From: Bacteroidales bacterium
GTDB taxonomy: Bacteria; Bacteroidota; Bacteroidia; Bacteroidales; 4484-276
Length of the DNA: 15,875 bases
NCBI GenBank assembly: GCA_029939965.1
Contig: JAOZRY010000022.1
Coordinates: forward strand, 1 to 15,875
Direction: 5' to 3'
Of the stretch, positions 6,540 to 13,146 are shown piece after piece (position 1 is the first letter of the stretch; every line of letters starts with the position of its first letter). The notes beneath the pieces were generated by a model. It had not been told where the DNA came from. It saw nothing but the letters and a program-made list of their open reading frames with translations, and did no database searches. Both the position numbers and the translations under genes were made by a program.

Positions 6540-9023
6540 ATGAAAGCATTTATTAACACCTCCATTATTTTTATTCTGCTAATTTCCTGCAAATTAATCA
6601 TCGCAGAAAACATACCCGAACCTCAGGCTGCCTTAATTGCAAAAAATTTCTATGTGCAGAAATATAGTCACGAGCTAAATTTTTCCGGTAATGAAATCAG
6701 CATTGATCTGGCTACAACAAAGGATTCGGGCGAAACAACCCTGCTCTACATTTACAATATAAACCAGCAAGGATTTATAATTATTTCGGGATGGGATGGA
6801 ACAATACCTGTTCTGGCCTTTTCTCCATTTACAAAATATGAACCGGAACAATCTCAACCACCTGCCTTTACCGAACTAATAGAAGGTTATGAAAATGAAG
6901 TAAAATATGCTATCGAAAACGATCTGGAAGCTACACCCGAAATAAGACGGGAATGGACAGATTTACTTTCGGCGGAAAATCGGGGAGATAGTGGCCGATC
7001 GGTTAATCCATTACTCTCTACCAACTGGAATCAAAGTTGCTATTACAATGAACTTTGCCCCGAAGATGCGGGATCACCAAGTGGATATTGTGGACGTGTG
7101 CCGGCCGGTTGCGTTGCATTGGCAATGGCTCAGGTTATGAAATACTGGGATTATCCGCACACCGGCATCGGATCGCATTCTTATTATGCTTCGCCGTATG
7201 GAACACAATCAGCCGATTTTGGCAATACAACCTACGAATGGGATAATATGCCAAATGGTGTTTACAGTAGCAACCTTGCCGTGGCAACTCTCATTTATCA
7301 TTGTGCTGTAAGTGTTAATATGCAGTTTGGCCCTAATGGCTCCGGTGCCAGTACATCAATGTCGAGAAATTCATTAGTCAACTATTTTAATTATTCTCCC
7401 GAAGCACAATATCTCAATAAATCCAATTATTCAAATTCGGTTTGGGAAGGCATGTTACGTGAAAATCTTGATTTTGGCAGGCCAATTATCTACCGGGGAC
7501 AAGGCACTGGCGGACATGCCTGGGTTTGTGATGGTTACTCTGCTGATAACTATTTTCACATGAACTGGGGATGGGGCGGATATGCAAACGGCTATTTTTA
7601 TTTGTCAAATCTCAATCCGGCCGGATATACTTTTACGGATAATCAGGCAGCTATTATGGGAATAGTTCCTGCTGAAGCAATTGTTGAACCACCTGTAAAC
7701 CTTGAGGCTGCTACTGTTGGCAATAACATTAACCTTACTTGGTCGCCACCATTTGAACCACAATGGATACATTGGGATAATGGTACAACCGTTGGGTCGG
7801 TGGGAATTTCAGGAGGAGGGAGTTTTTATGCTGCTGCCCGTTGGGCACCCGAAGATTTAGAAGATTACAACGATTTGTATATAACCAAAGTTTCGGTGTA
7901 TATTAGTTCTACTCTTCCTGAATATGAACTTAAGATTTGGAAAGGCGAAAATGCTGCAAACCTTATCTATACCCAATCGATGTACGATTTGGATGAAGAA
8001 AACTGGAATATTATCGAATTGACTAATCCACTACAAATTGATGCTTCGGATGAGATGTATATTGGTTTTTCGATAATCGATCAGCCTGATGGAGAAAGCA
8101 CAATTGGCCGTGATTCAGGCCCGGCGATTAACGGCTGTGGAGGATTGTTGTCTTTTGATGGAAGTAGCTGGAATGAGTTGCAAACCTTTGGCATGAATTC
8201 AAATTGGAATATTCAGGCTTATGTAAATTCCTCACCCGATGGTAAAGTTATTGCAGCAGGAAATCCCTTACCAAAACAAACCTTTAGTAACCCAAATACA
8301 GAATTATTCCTCATGCCGGTTACTTCCGGATCACAAACCAATTTTTTGGGTAATCGCGGATTATTAGGATATAACATTTACCGTGATGAAGTGAAAATAA
8401 ACGAAACGATTATTGCAGGTACTTCATACTCTGATCAAGAAATTCCGTCAGGTACATACAGTTATTACGTTACCTCAATTTATAATGCCGGCGAATCTGA
8501 CCCAAGCAATATTGTTGTGGTGTCCAGCGGTACTTTAACAAACACCTTTTATTTAACTCAAGGATGGAATAGTATCTCCAGCAACCTTATTCCGGTTAAC
8601 CCCGATATGGCTAATATATGCATCCCAATAATGGATGACCTAATAATCATCCAGGGACTTTATGATGTTTATTACCCCGAACTATCCATCAACACAATTG
8701 GAGACTGGGAACATGCAAAAGGATATTTAATAAAAGTGGCCGAAAGCTGTCAGTTGCCTTTCCAGGGATTTACAAACAGTAACCCTACCATCCAACTAAA
8801 CAATGGCTGGAATCTCATATCGGTACTTTCGGAATGCGATGTTGAAACCGAAGTGCTTTTTGCTGATATTGTAAATTATGTGAGAGTTGTAAAAGATGCT
8901 GCAGGAACTGGGGTTTACTGGCCATCGAAAGGCATTAACACTCTTCCATTTCTTCAGTCCGGCAAAGCATATTATGTTAAAATATTTAGCAATAAAACCA
9001 TTACTTTTCCTGTGTGCGAATAG
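6540..9023 (+). CDS. C10 (streptopain-like) cysteine protease with inhibitor prodomain and C-terminal double repeat
   Basis: A predicted exported protease of 827 residues. The signal peptide is ambiguous: LISC at 14-17 fits a lipobox, but cleavage near IIAEN (after 22) is also plausible. Residues about 23-150 resemble the Spi/C10 inhibitory prodomain. The C10 domain (about 160-378) has the catalytic Cys191 in PAGCVALAMAQVMKYWDYP, His326 in GGHAWVCDGY and the NWGWGG loop (342-347). An FN3-like domain starts at 383 (PPVNLEAATVGNNINLTW) and resumes at 608 (LLGYNIYRDEVKI), with a carbohydrate-binding-like beta domain (about 409-565; HWDNGTTVGSVG, YELKIWKG, MYIGFSI) inserted between. Residues 669-744 and 750-827 are two repeat units shared with the preceding protein, ending FPVCE. 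There is no canonical T9SS sorting domain. It probably matures by prodomain removal; the targets are unknown. Confidence 0.87.
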   Translation: MKAFINTSIIFILLISCKLIIAENIPEPQAALIAKNFYVQKYSHELNFSGNEISIDLATTKDSGETTLLYIYNINQQGFIIISGWDGTIPVLAFSPFTKYEPEQSQPPAFTELIEGYENEVKYAIENDLEATPEIRREWTDLLSAENRGDSGRSVNPLLSTNWNQSCYYNELCPEDAGSPSGYCGRVPAGCVALAMAQVMKYWDYPHTGIGSHSYYASPYGTQSADFGNTTYEWDNMPNGVYSSNLAVATLIYHCAVSVNMQFGPNGSGASTSMSRNSLVNYFNYSPEAQYLNKSNYSNSVWEGMLRENLDFGRPIIYRGQGTGGHAWVCDGYSADNYFHMNWGWGGYANGYFYLSNLNPAGYTFTDNQAAIMGIVPAEAIVEPPVNLEAATVGNNINLTWSPPFEPQWIHWDNGTTVGSVGISGGGSFYAAARWAPEDLEDYNDLYITKVSVYISSTLPEYELKIWKGENAANLIYTQSMYDLDEENWNIIELTNPLQIDASDEMYIGFSIIDQPDGESTIGRDSGPAINGCGGLLSFDGSSWNELQTFGMNSNWNIQAYVNSSPDGKVIAAGNPLPKQTFSNPNTELFLMPVTSGSQTNFLGNRGLLGYNIYRDEVKINETIIAGTSYSDQEIPSGTYSYYVTSIYNAGESDPSNIVVVSSGTLTNTFYLTQGWNSISSNLIPVNPDMANICIPIMDDLIIIQGLYDVYYPELSINTIGDWEHAKGYLIKVAESCQLPFQGFTNSNPTIQLNNGWNLISVLSECDVETEVLFADIVNYVRVVKDAAGTGVYWPSKGINTLPFLQSGKAYYVKIFSNKTITFPVCE

Positions 9024-9172
9024 ATTACAAAAAAGCTATTTATATTTTAGATTATTTTTTCAGAAGTGGTTAAAAGCTATTGGTGTAACCGGAAAAACAG
9101 GATGAGTAATTTTACAGTTAATCCTCAGCAACTGAGCAAAAGTGCATATTAGTTAAACAAATAGGAAAGATG

Positions 9173-9180
9173 TATTTTTG
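9173..9180 (+). promoter_or_regulatory. Candidate -7 box in the gap before the PD-(D/E)XK gene
   Basis: TATTTTTG matches TAnnTTTG but is 130 bp before the ATG at 9311, implying a long leader, and no clear -33 element is seen. The gap 9024-9310 otherwise holds AT-rich sequence and an inverted repeat at 9220-9243. Confidence 0.25.
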
Positions 9181-9219
9181 TATGATTAAAATAAACGGAT
9201 GATACACTCATTATTAACT

Positions 9220-9243
9220 TTAATCACACAGTAGTATGATTAA
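9220..9243. repeat. Inverted repeat TTAATCA-N10-TGATTAA
   Basis: Exact 7-bp arms at 9220-9226 and 9237-9243 with a 10-bp spacer. The dyad fits an operator-sized site between the -7 candidate and the nuclease gene, but 7-bp arms in AT-rich DNA can arise by chance. Confidence 0.35.
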
Positions 9244-9310
9244 CCTCTTTTATTGTATCTTTAAGTTTTTGGAAATTTTATTTATTAAATGAAATTAAAA
9301 AATTGAACAC

Positions 9311-10312
9311 ATGAAAATAGTAAACCCATTATACGATAAAGCTTTTAAATACTTGATGGAAAACAACCGATTGGCAAAAAAAGTAATATCGGTTTTGTTG
9401 GATCAGGAGGTAGAAGAGTTGATATTGGGGCAACAGGAAACACTTGTTGCTGACGACAAACGAGGTTTAACACTCTTCAGGTTAGATTTTAAAGCTGTAA
9501 TAAAAAATCCTGACGGCACAAAGAAAAAAGTATTGCTGGAGTTACAAAAATCAAAATTCACAACTGATATTCAGCGATTCAGGAATTACTTAGGAACAAA
9601 TTATATTCATGTAGATACACTTAGTGATGACAAGGAAAATGAAGATTATGATAAGGAAAACGAAATTTACCCTATCATCACCATCTACATTCTTGGTTAC
9701 AACCTTGATGATATTCCTTATCTTGCCGTAACAGTTAATCGCGAAATTGTTAACTCGGTAAATAAAGAGAAAATAGAAGTAAAAAGTTTTTTTATCGACC
9801 ACTTAACTCACACTTCCCACATTATTCAGGTACTTCGCTTACCCGAACAACGGCGCACACGTATCGAAAAGTTTTTATCTTTATTCAATCAGGCATGGAT
9901 TGCCGACAAAAATTACATACTCGAACTACAAGACATCCCCGAAGAGTTTATAGATATTGCAAAGTATTTGGAAGGCCCGGCAATGGATGCTGGATTTCGT
10001 CGCCAGTTAGAAACCGAAGAAGAGATCGACAGGATTTTTGATAAACAGGAAGCTAAATTTTTAAAACAAATAAAAGAAGCCAGGCAGGGAGAAGAAGATG
10101 CCAAACAAAGAGAAGAAGAAGAACGAAAGCTAAAAGAAGAAGCCAAACAAAGAGAAAAAGAAGAGCGAAAGCTAAAAGAAGAAGCAAGGCAGAGAGAAAA
10201 AACACTAACAATAAAGTTCGTTAGACAAATGAATAAAACGGGTGTTTTGATTGACGATATTATCAGAGAAACAGGATTAACAAAAAAAGAAATTGAAAAA
10301 ATCATCCGATAA
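9311..10312 (+). CDS. PD-(D/E)XK (Rpn/PDDEXK_2-type) nuclease-family protein with coiled-coil tail
   Basis: A 333-residue protein of the PDDEXK_2 / recombination-promoting nuclease (putative transposase) family. The opening NPLYDKAFKYLMEN (5-18) is the family signature. The nuclease core shows Asp59 in LFRLDFKAV and LLELQKSK with Glu77, Gln79 and Lys80 (E-x-Q form), followed by RFRNYLGTNYI (89-99). Middle blocks YPIITIYILGY (120-130) and SFFIDHLTHTSH (159-170) are also typical. Residues about 255-298 are a charged coiled coil built from a 14-residue repeat. The last helix pair, DDIIRETGLTKKEIEKII (315-332), looks like a small helix-turn-helix-type end. There are no flanking insertion-sequence inverted repeats, so it appears to be a stand-alone cargo gene. 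The biological role is uncertain; relatives promote RecA-independent recombination. Confidence 0.85.
   Translation: MKIVNPLYDKAFKYLMENNRLAKKVISVLLDQEVEELILGQQETLVADDKRGLTLFRLDFKAVIKNPDGTKKKVLLELQKSKFTTDIQRFRNYLGTNYIHVDTLSDDKENEDYDKENEIYPIITIYILGYNLDDIPYLAVTVNREIVNSVNKEKIEVKSFFIDHLTHTSHIIQVLRLPEQRRTRIEKFLSLFNQAWIADKNYILELQDIPEEFIDIAKYLEGPAMDAGFRRQLETEEEIDRIFDKQEAKFLKQIKEARQGEEDAKQREEEERKLKEEAKQREKEERKLKEEARQREKTLTIKFVRQMNKTGVLIDDIIRETGLTKKEIEKIIR
10097..10201 (+). repeat. 42-bp coding tandem repeat (2.5 copies)
   Basis: Units at 10097-10138 and 10139-10180 and a half unit at 10181-10201 encode DAKQREEEERKLKE, EAKQREKEERKLKE and EARQREK. The period is 14 codons, so copy changes would alter coiled-coil length without breaking frame. 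Confidence 0.85.
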
Positions 10313-10327
10313 ACATCCGGGAATATT

Positions 10328-10365
10328 TTTTAACACCCAAGCGTAAAATAAAATTAGTGTTAAAA
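10328..10365. repeat. Inverted repeat TTTTAACAC / GTGTTAAAA upstream of holB
   Basis: Exact 9-bp arms at 10328-10336 and 10357-10365 with a 20-bp spacer, filling most of the 72-bp gap between the nuclease gene and holB. It could be an operator or a weak hairpin terminator for the nuclease gene. The arms are AT-rich and there is no clean T-tract after the 3' arm. Confidence 0.45.
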
Positions 10366-10384
10366 TTTAAACAAACGAATTAAG

Positions 10385-11548
10385 ATGTTATTTAGCGAAA
10401 TAATTGGACAACAAAATATTATAAAAAGCCTGATAAAAACTGTAGCCGAAAACAGAGTGGCTCATGCACAGCTTTTTTATGGAAACCAAGGTCATGGAAA
10501 ACTTGCACTTGCTTTGGCTTACGCACAGTTTATTAGCTGCCGCAGCGAAAACAAATTTCAAAATGAGGACTCATGCGGTACATGTCCATCGTGCGTTAAA
10601 TACAACAAGCTGATTCACCCCGACCTTCATTTTATTTACCCCGTTGCCGAAAGTAAACTCCTTAAAGCAAAAGAAAAAGCTTCGAGCAAAGCTTACATAA
10701 AACAATGGCGCGAAATGCTAATCGAGAACAATTATCATGTTTCTCTTAACGATTGGTACACCAAACTCGACATTGAACGCAAACAGGCCGGAATAAACAC
10801 CAAAGATTGTTCAAGCATCATTCATACCCTTAGCTATACAAGCTATGAGTCGGAATATAAAATAATGATAATATGGATGATCGAAAAACTCAATTATCAG
10901 GCTGCGCCCAAACTTCTTAAAATACTTGAAGAACCACCGGAAAAAACAGTATTCCTCTTAATTGCAGAACAAACCGATCTAATCATCGCTACCATACTTT
11001 CAAGGCTTCACCTGATTAAGATTCCAAAAATCGACAACCAGTCGCTTACCCAGGCCTGTATTAACGAACTCGGACTTGATGAAAAAAGCGCAACGAATTT
11101 GGTGTATTTGGCCAATGGAAGTTTTAAAAAAGCCAATAGGATACATCATCAGTTTCAAAACCGGCAGGACAATTTTAACCTGTTTGTTAAATGGATGCGG
11201 GCTTGCTATCTTCCCGATGTGAAAATTATTTTACAAACCTGCGACAAGCTCGGAAAAGAGAATCGTGAGCAAGCCAAAAACTTTCTGAAATTCGGCATCG
11301 AAGCATTACGTAATTGCCTGATGATAGGAATAAACCAGGAAAATATTGTGAGAATAATAGAACAGGAACGAGAGTTTTACACAAAATTTTCACCCTTTGT
11401 TAACACTGCAAATATTAGCTCTTTTAATGAAGAATTCAACAAAGCTATCTTTCATATCGAAAGAAATGTAAATGGCAATATGGTTTTCGTTGACCTGTCG
11501 TTAACTATTTCGAAGCTAATGCGGATTAAAGAAACAAATCTAACGTGA
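10385..11548 (+). CDS. holB: DNA polymerase III subunit delta'
   Basis: Delta' of the clamp loader, an AAA+ family subunit that stabilises the complex while the beta clamp is opened; cytoplasmic. Visible are FSEIIGQQNIIKSL (3-16), HAQLFYGNQGHGKLALALAYA (27-47) with a P-loop remnant lacking the usual Thr/Ser after Lys39, a zinc-binding set Cys52, Cys64, Cys67, Cys70, and LLKILEEPPEKTVFLL (177-192). The Walker B region reads WMIEKLN instead of the acidic DEAD-type motif, and the conserved SRC is SRL (206-208). Delta' subunits commonly do not hydrolyse ATP, so these losses fit. The C-terminal collar is helical. The 387-residue length is normal. The ricT-like gene follows in the order common in Bacteroidetes. 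Confidence 0.9.
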   Translation: MLFSEIIGQQNIIKSLIKTVAENRVAHAQLFYGNQGHGKLALALAYAQFISCRSENKFQNEDSCGTCPSCVKYNKLIHPDLHFIYPVAESKLLKAKEKASSKAYIKQWREMLIENNYHVSLNDWYTKLDIERKQAGINTKDCSSIIHTLSYTSYESEYKIMIIWMIEKLNYQAAPKLLKILEEPPEKTVFLLIAEQTDLIIATILSRLHLIKIPKIDNQSLTQACINELGLDEKSATNLVYLANGSFKKANRIHHQFQNRQDNFNLFVKWMRACYLPDVKIILQTCDKLGKENREQAKNFLKFGIEALRNCLMIGINQENIVRIIEQEREFYTKFSPFVNTANISSFNEEFNKAIFHIERNVNGNMVFVDLSLTISKLMRIKETNLT

Positions 11549-11558
11549 TAGTTTTTAT

Positions 11559-11566
11559 TAGCTTTG
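11559..11566 (+). promoter_or_regulatory. Putative -7 box for the PSP1/RicT gene
   Basis: TAGCTTTG, followed by CA, is an exact TAnnTTTG match, 46 bp before the ATG at 11613. There is no clear TTTG at -33. The 64-bp gap after holB suggests an extra promoter here besides read-through. Confidence 0.4.
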
Positions 11567-11612
11567 CATAAAATTATCAATTTTACTGTATTAAGATTTT
11601 TAGAATTGAACA

Positions 11613-13058
11613 ATGGAAAACGATTATAAATATAACAACCCGAGTGAAAATAATTTCCTGACGAGAGGATGCTGCCATGCACCTCAAATATATCAGGACA
11701 ACTCCAGAATATTAAATCATAGTTGCTGCAAGCTCGACACTTACGACTGGCTTAAAGATATCGAGATACCTGAAAATCAAGAACCTTTTGATTGCGTTGA
11801 AGTGCGTTTCAAGAATAGCCGGAAGGAATTTTTTAGGGTAACACCTGATTTGGTATTTACTCAAGGCGACATTGTTGCTGTAGAAGCATCGCCCGGGCAC
11901 GACATCGGAATCATTTCACTTAAGGGTGAGGTTGTAAGACTTCAAATGCGCAAAAAGAATATCGATCCGGGTTATGATCAGATAAAAAAAGTTTACAGGA
12001 AGGCACGCCTCACAGATATTGAAAAATGGCTCAATGCTGTAGATATTGAAGACCGGGCACAGTATAAAACCCGAGTAATCGCCCACAATCTTGGCCTGGA
12101 AATGAAAATTAACGATGTGGAATATCAGGGTGATGAAACCAAAGCTGTTTTTTATTATACAGCTGATGAAAGAGTGGACTTCAGAGAACTAATCAAATCT
12201 TTGGCCGAAGAATTTAAGATTCGTATTGAGATGCGGCAAATAGGTGCACGGCAGGAAGCTGCAAGACTTGGAGGCATTGGATCCTGTGGAAGAGAGCTTT
12301 GTTGTTCAACCTGGCTTACCGATTTTACTTCTGTAACTACCAACACCGCCCGAACCCAGCAGCTATCACCAAATCCACAAAAACTGGCCGGACAATGTGG
12401 GAAACTAAAGTGCTGCCTTAATTACGAAAATGATGTTTATCTTGATGCACTTAAGGATTTTCCTCAAAACAATATCATCTTGAAAACTGAAAAAGGAGAT
12501 GCATCACTGCAAAAATCAGATGTTTTCAAAAGAATTATGTGGTACACCTATATTAATGACCATTCAAATATGTTGGCTCTTAGTGTTGATCGTGTTAAGG
12601 AAATTGTTGAGGCAAACAAAAAAGGCATCATTCCCAAGCAATTAGAGGACGTGGCATTAACAATGGAAATTAAAACCGATGTAGGAAATGGTGGCCTTAC
12701 CGAAGAAGACATCCACCGGTTTGATAAAATGGAGGAACCAGTTTCTGAGGCAAACAAACGCAAAAAAAGATCAAGGAAAAAATCCGGTAACAGGCGCCCA
12801 CAAAATATTAAAGGTGATGCAAAACAAAATCCACAAAAACAACAAAGAAACACACCACAAGATAACCGCAGCAAACAAACGGGCCGAAAAAAACAAGATA
12901 ACCGCGGCAAACAAGATGACACAAAAAAGCCTGACCGACCCTCAAGAAATGAGGGTGTACAAAGACCACAAAACACTCGAAATCAGTCAAATCGAAGAAG
13001 TAACAATCAACGAAACCGAGGTAACAAACCCGATGATTTGAATAAAAATAAACAATAA
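11613..13058 (+). CDS. ricT: PSP1-domain regulatory protein (RicT/YaaT-like)
   Basis: Homologue of RicT (YaaT), which in Bacillus works in an iron-sulfur-containing Ric complex with RNase Y. Residues about 58-115 form the PSP1 N-terminal beta region (DCVEVRFKNSRKEFFRV, GDIVAVE, GHDIGI). The PSP1 domain follows at about 120-215 with KVYRKARLTDIEKW and AVFYYTADERVDFRELIK. The signature GARQEAARLGGIGSCGREL (211-229) is followed by Cys230/Cys231, then AGQCGKLKCCLNYE with Cys262, Cys267 and Cys268, a probable metal or Fe-S site. Extra cysteine pairs lie at 20-21 and 38-39. Residues 380-481 are a disordered, Lys/Arg/Gln/Asn-rich tail with internal repeats (QDNRSKQ, QDNRGKQ), plausibly RNA-binding. 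Bacteroidetes lack a sporulation pathway of the Bacillus kind, so the role here is inferred to be in RNA metabolism. Confidence 0.85.
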   Translation: MENDYKYNNPSENNFLTRGCCHAPQIYQDNSRILNHSCCKLDTYDWLKDIEIPENQEPFDCVEVRFKNSRKEFFRVTPDLVFTQGDIVAVEASPGHDIGIISLKGEVVRLQMRKKNIDPGYDQIKKVYRKARLTDIEKWLNAVDIEDRAQYKTRVIAHNLGLEMKINDVEYQGDETKAVFYYTADERVDFRELIKSLAEEFKIRIEMRQIGARQEAARLGGIGSCGRELCCSTWLTDFTSVTTNTARTQQLSPNPQKLAGQCGKLKCCLNYENDVYLDALKDFPQNNIILKTEKGDASLQKSDVFKRIMWYTYINDHSNMLALSVDRVKEIVEANKKGIIPKQLEDVALTMEIKTDVGNGGLTEEDIHRFDKMEEPVSEANKRKKRSRKKSGNRRPQNIKGDAKQNPQKQQRNTPQDNRSKQTGRKKQDNRGKQDDTKKPDRPSRNEGVQRPQNTRNQSNRRSNNQRNRGNKPDDLNKNKQ

Positions 13059-13083
13059 GCTCCAATTTATTTATAAAACTAAT

Positions 13084-13120
13084 AGGCTTTGAAGGTGGAA
13101 TCGCCCCAAAGCCTTCTTTT
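13084..13120 (+). terminator. Rho-independent terminator after the PSP1/RicT gene
   Basis: An 8-bp stem pairs AGGCTTTG (13084-13091) with CAAAGCCT (13107-13114). Inside it a second stem pairs 13094-13097 with 13102-13105 around a GAAT loop, with one G-T pair. A T-rich run (TCTTTT) follows. It lies 26 bp after the stop codon and ends the holB-ricT block before the aminopeptidase gene. Confidence 0.75.
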
Positions 13121-13146
13121 ATGCAAAATACTTCCAATAAAAAATC

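Noticed and set aside
9031..9081. Direct repeat AAAAGCTATT (9031-9040 and 9072-9081) as a target-site duplication
   Set aside because: Only about 30 bp lie between copies, with no element inside; likely chance in AT-rich DNA.
9913..10305. Minus-strand 130-codon open frame rich in Ser, Leu and Cys
   Set aside because: It is the antisense shadow of the Lys/Glu-rich coiled-coil region of the nuclease gene.
9311..10312. Complete insertion sequence around the PD-(D/E)XK gene
   Set aside because: No terminal inverted repeats or target duplication were found flanking the gene, although the family is often named a transposase.
12548..12976. Minus-strand 142-codon open frame rich in Cys and Phe
   Set aside because: It is the antisense shadow of the Lys/Arg/Gln-rich tail of the PSP1/RicT gene.
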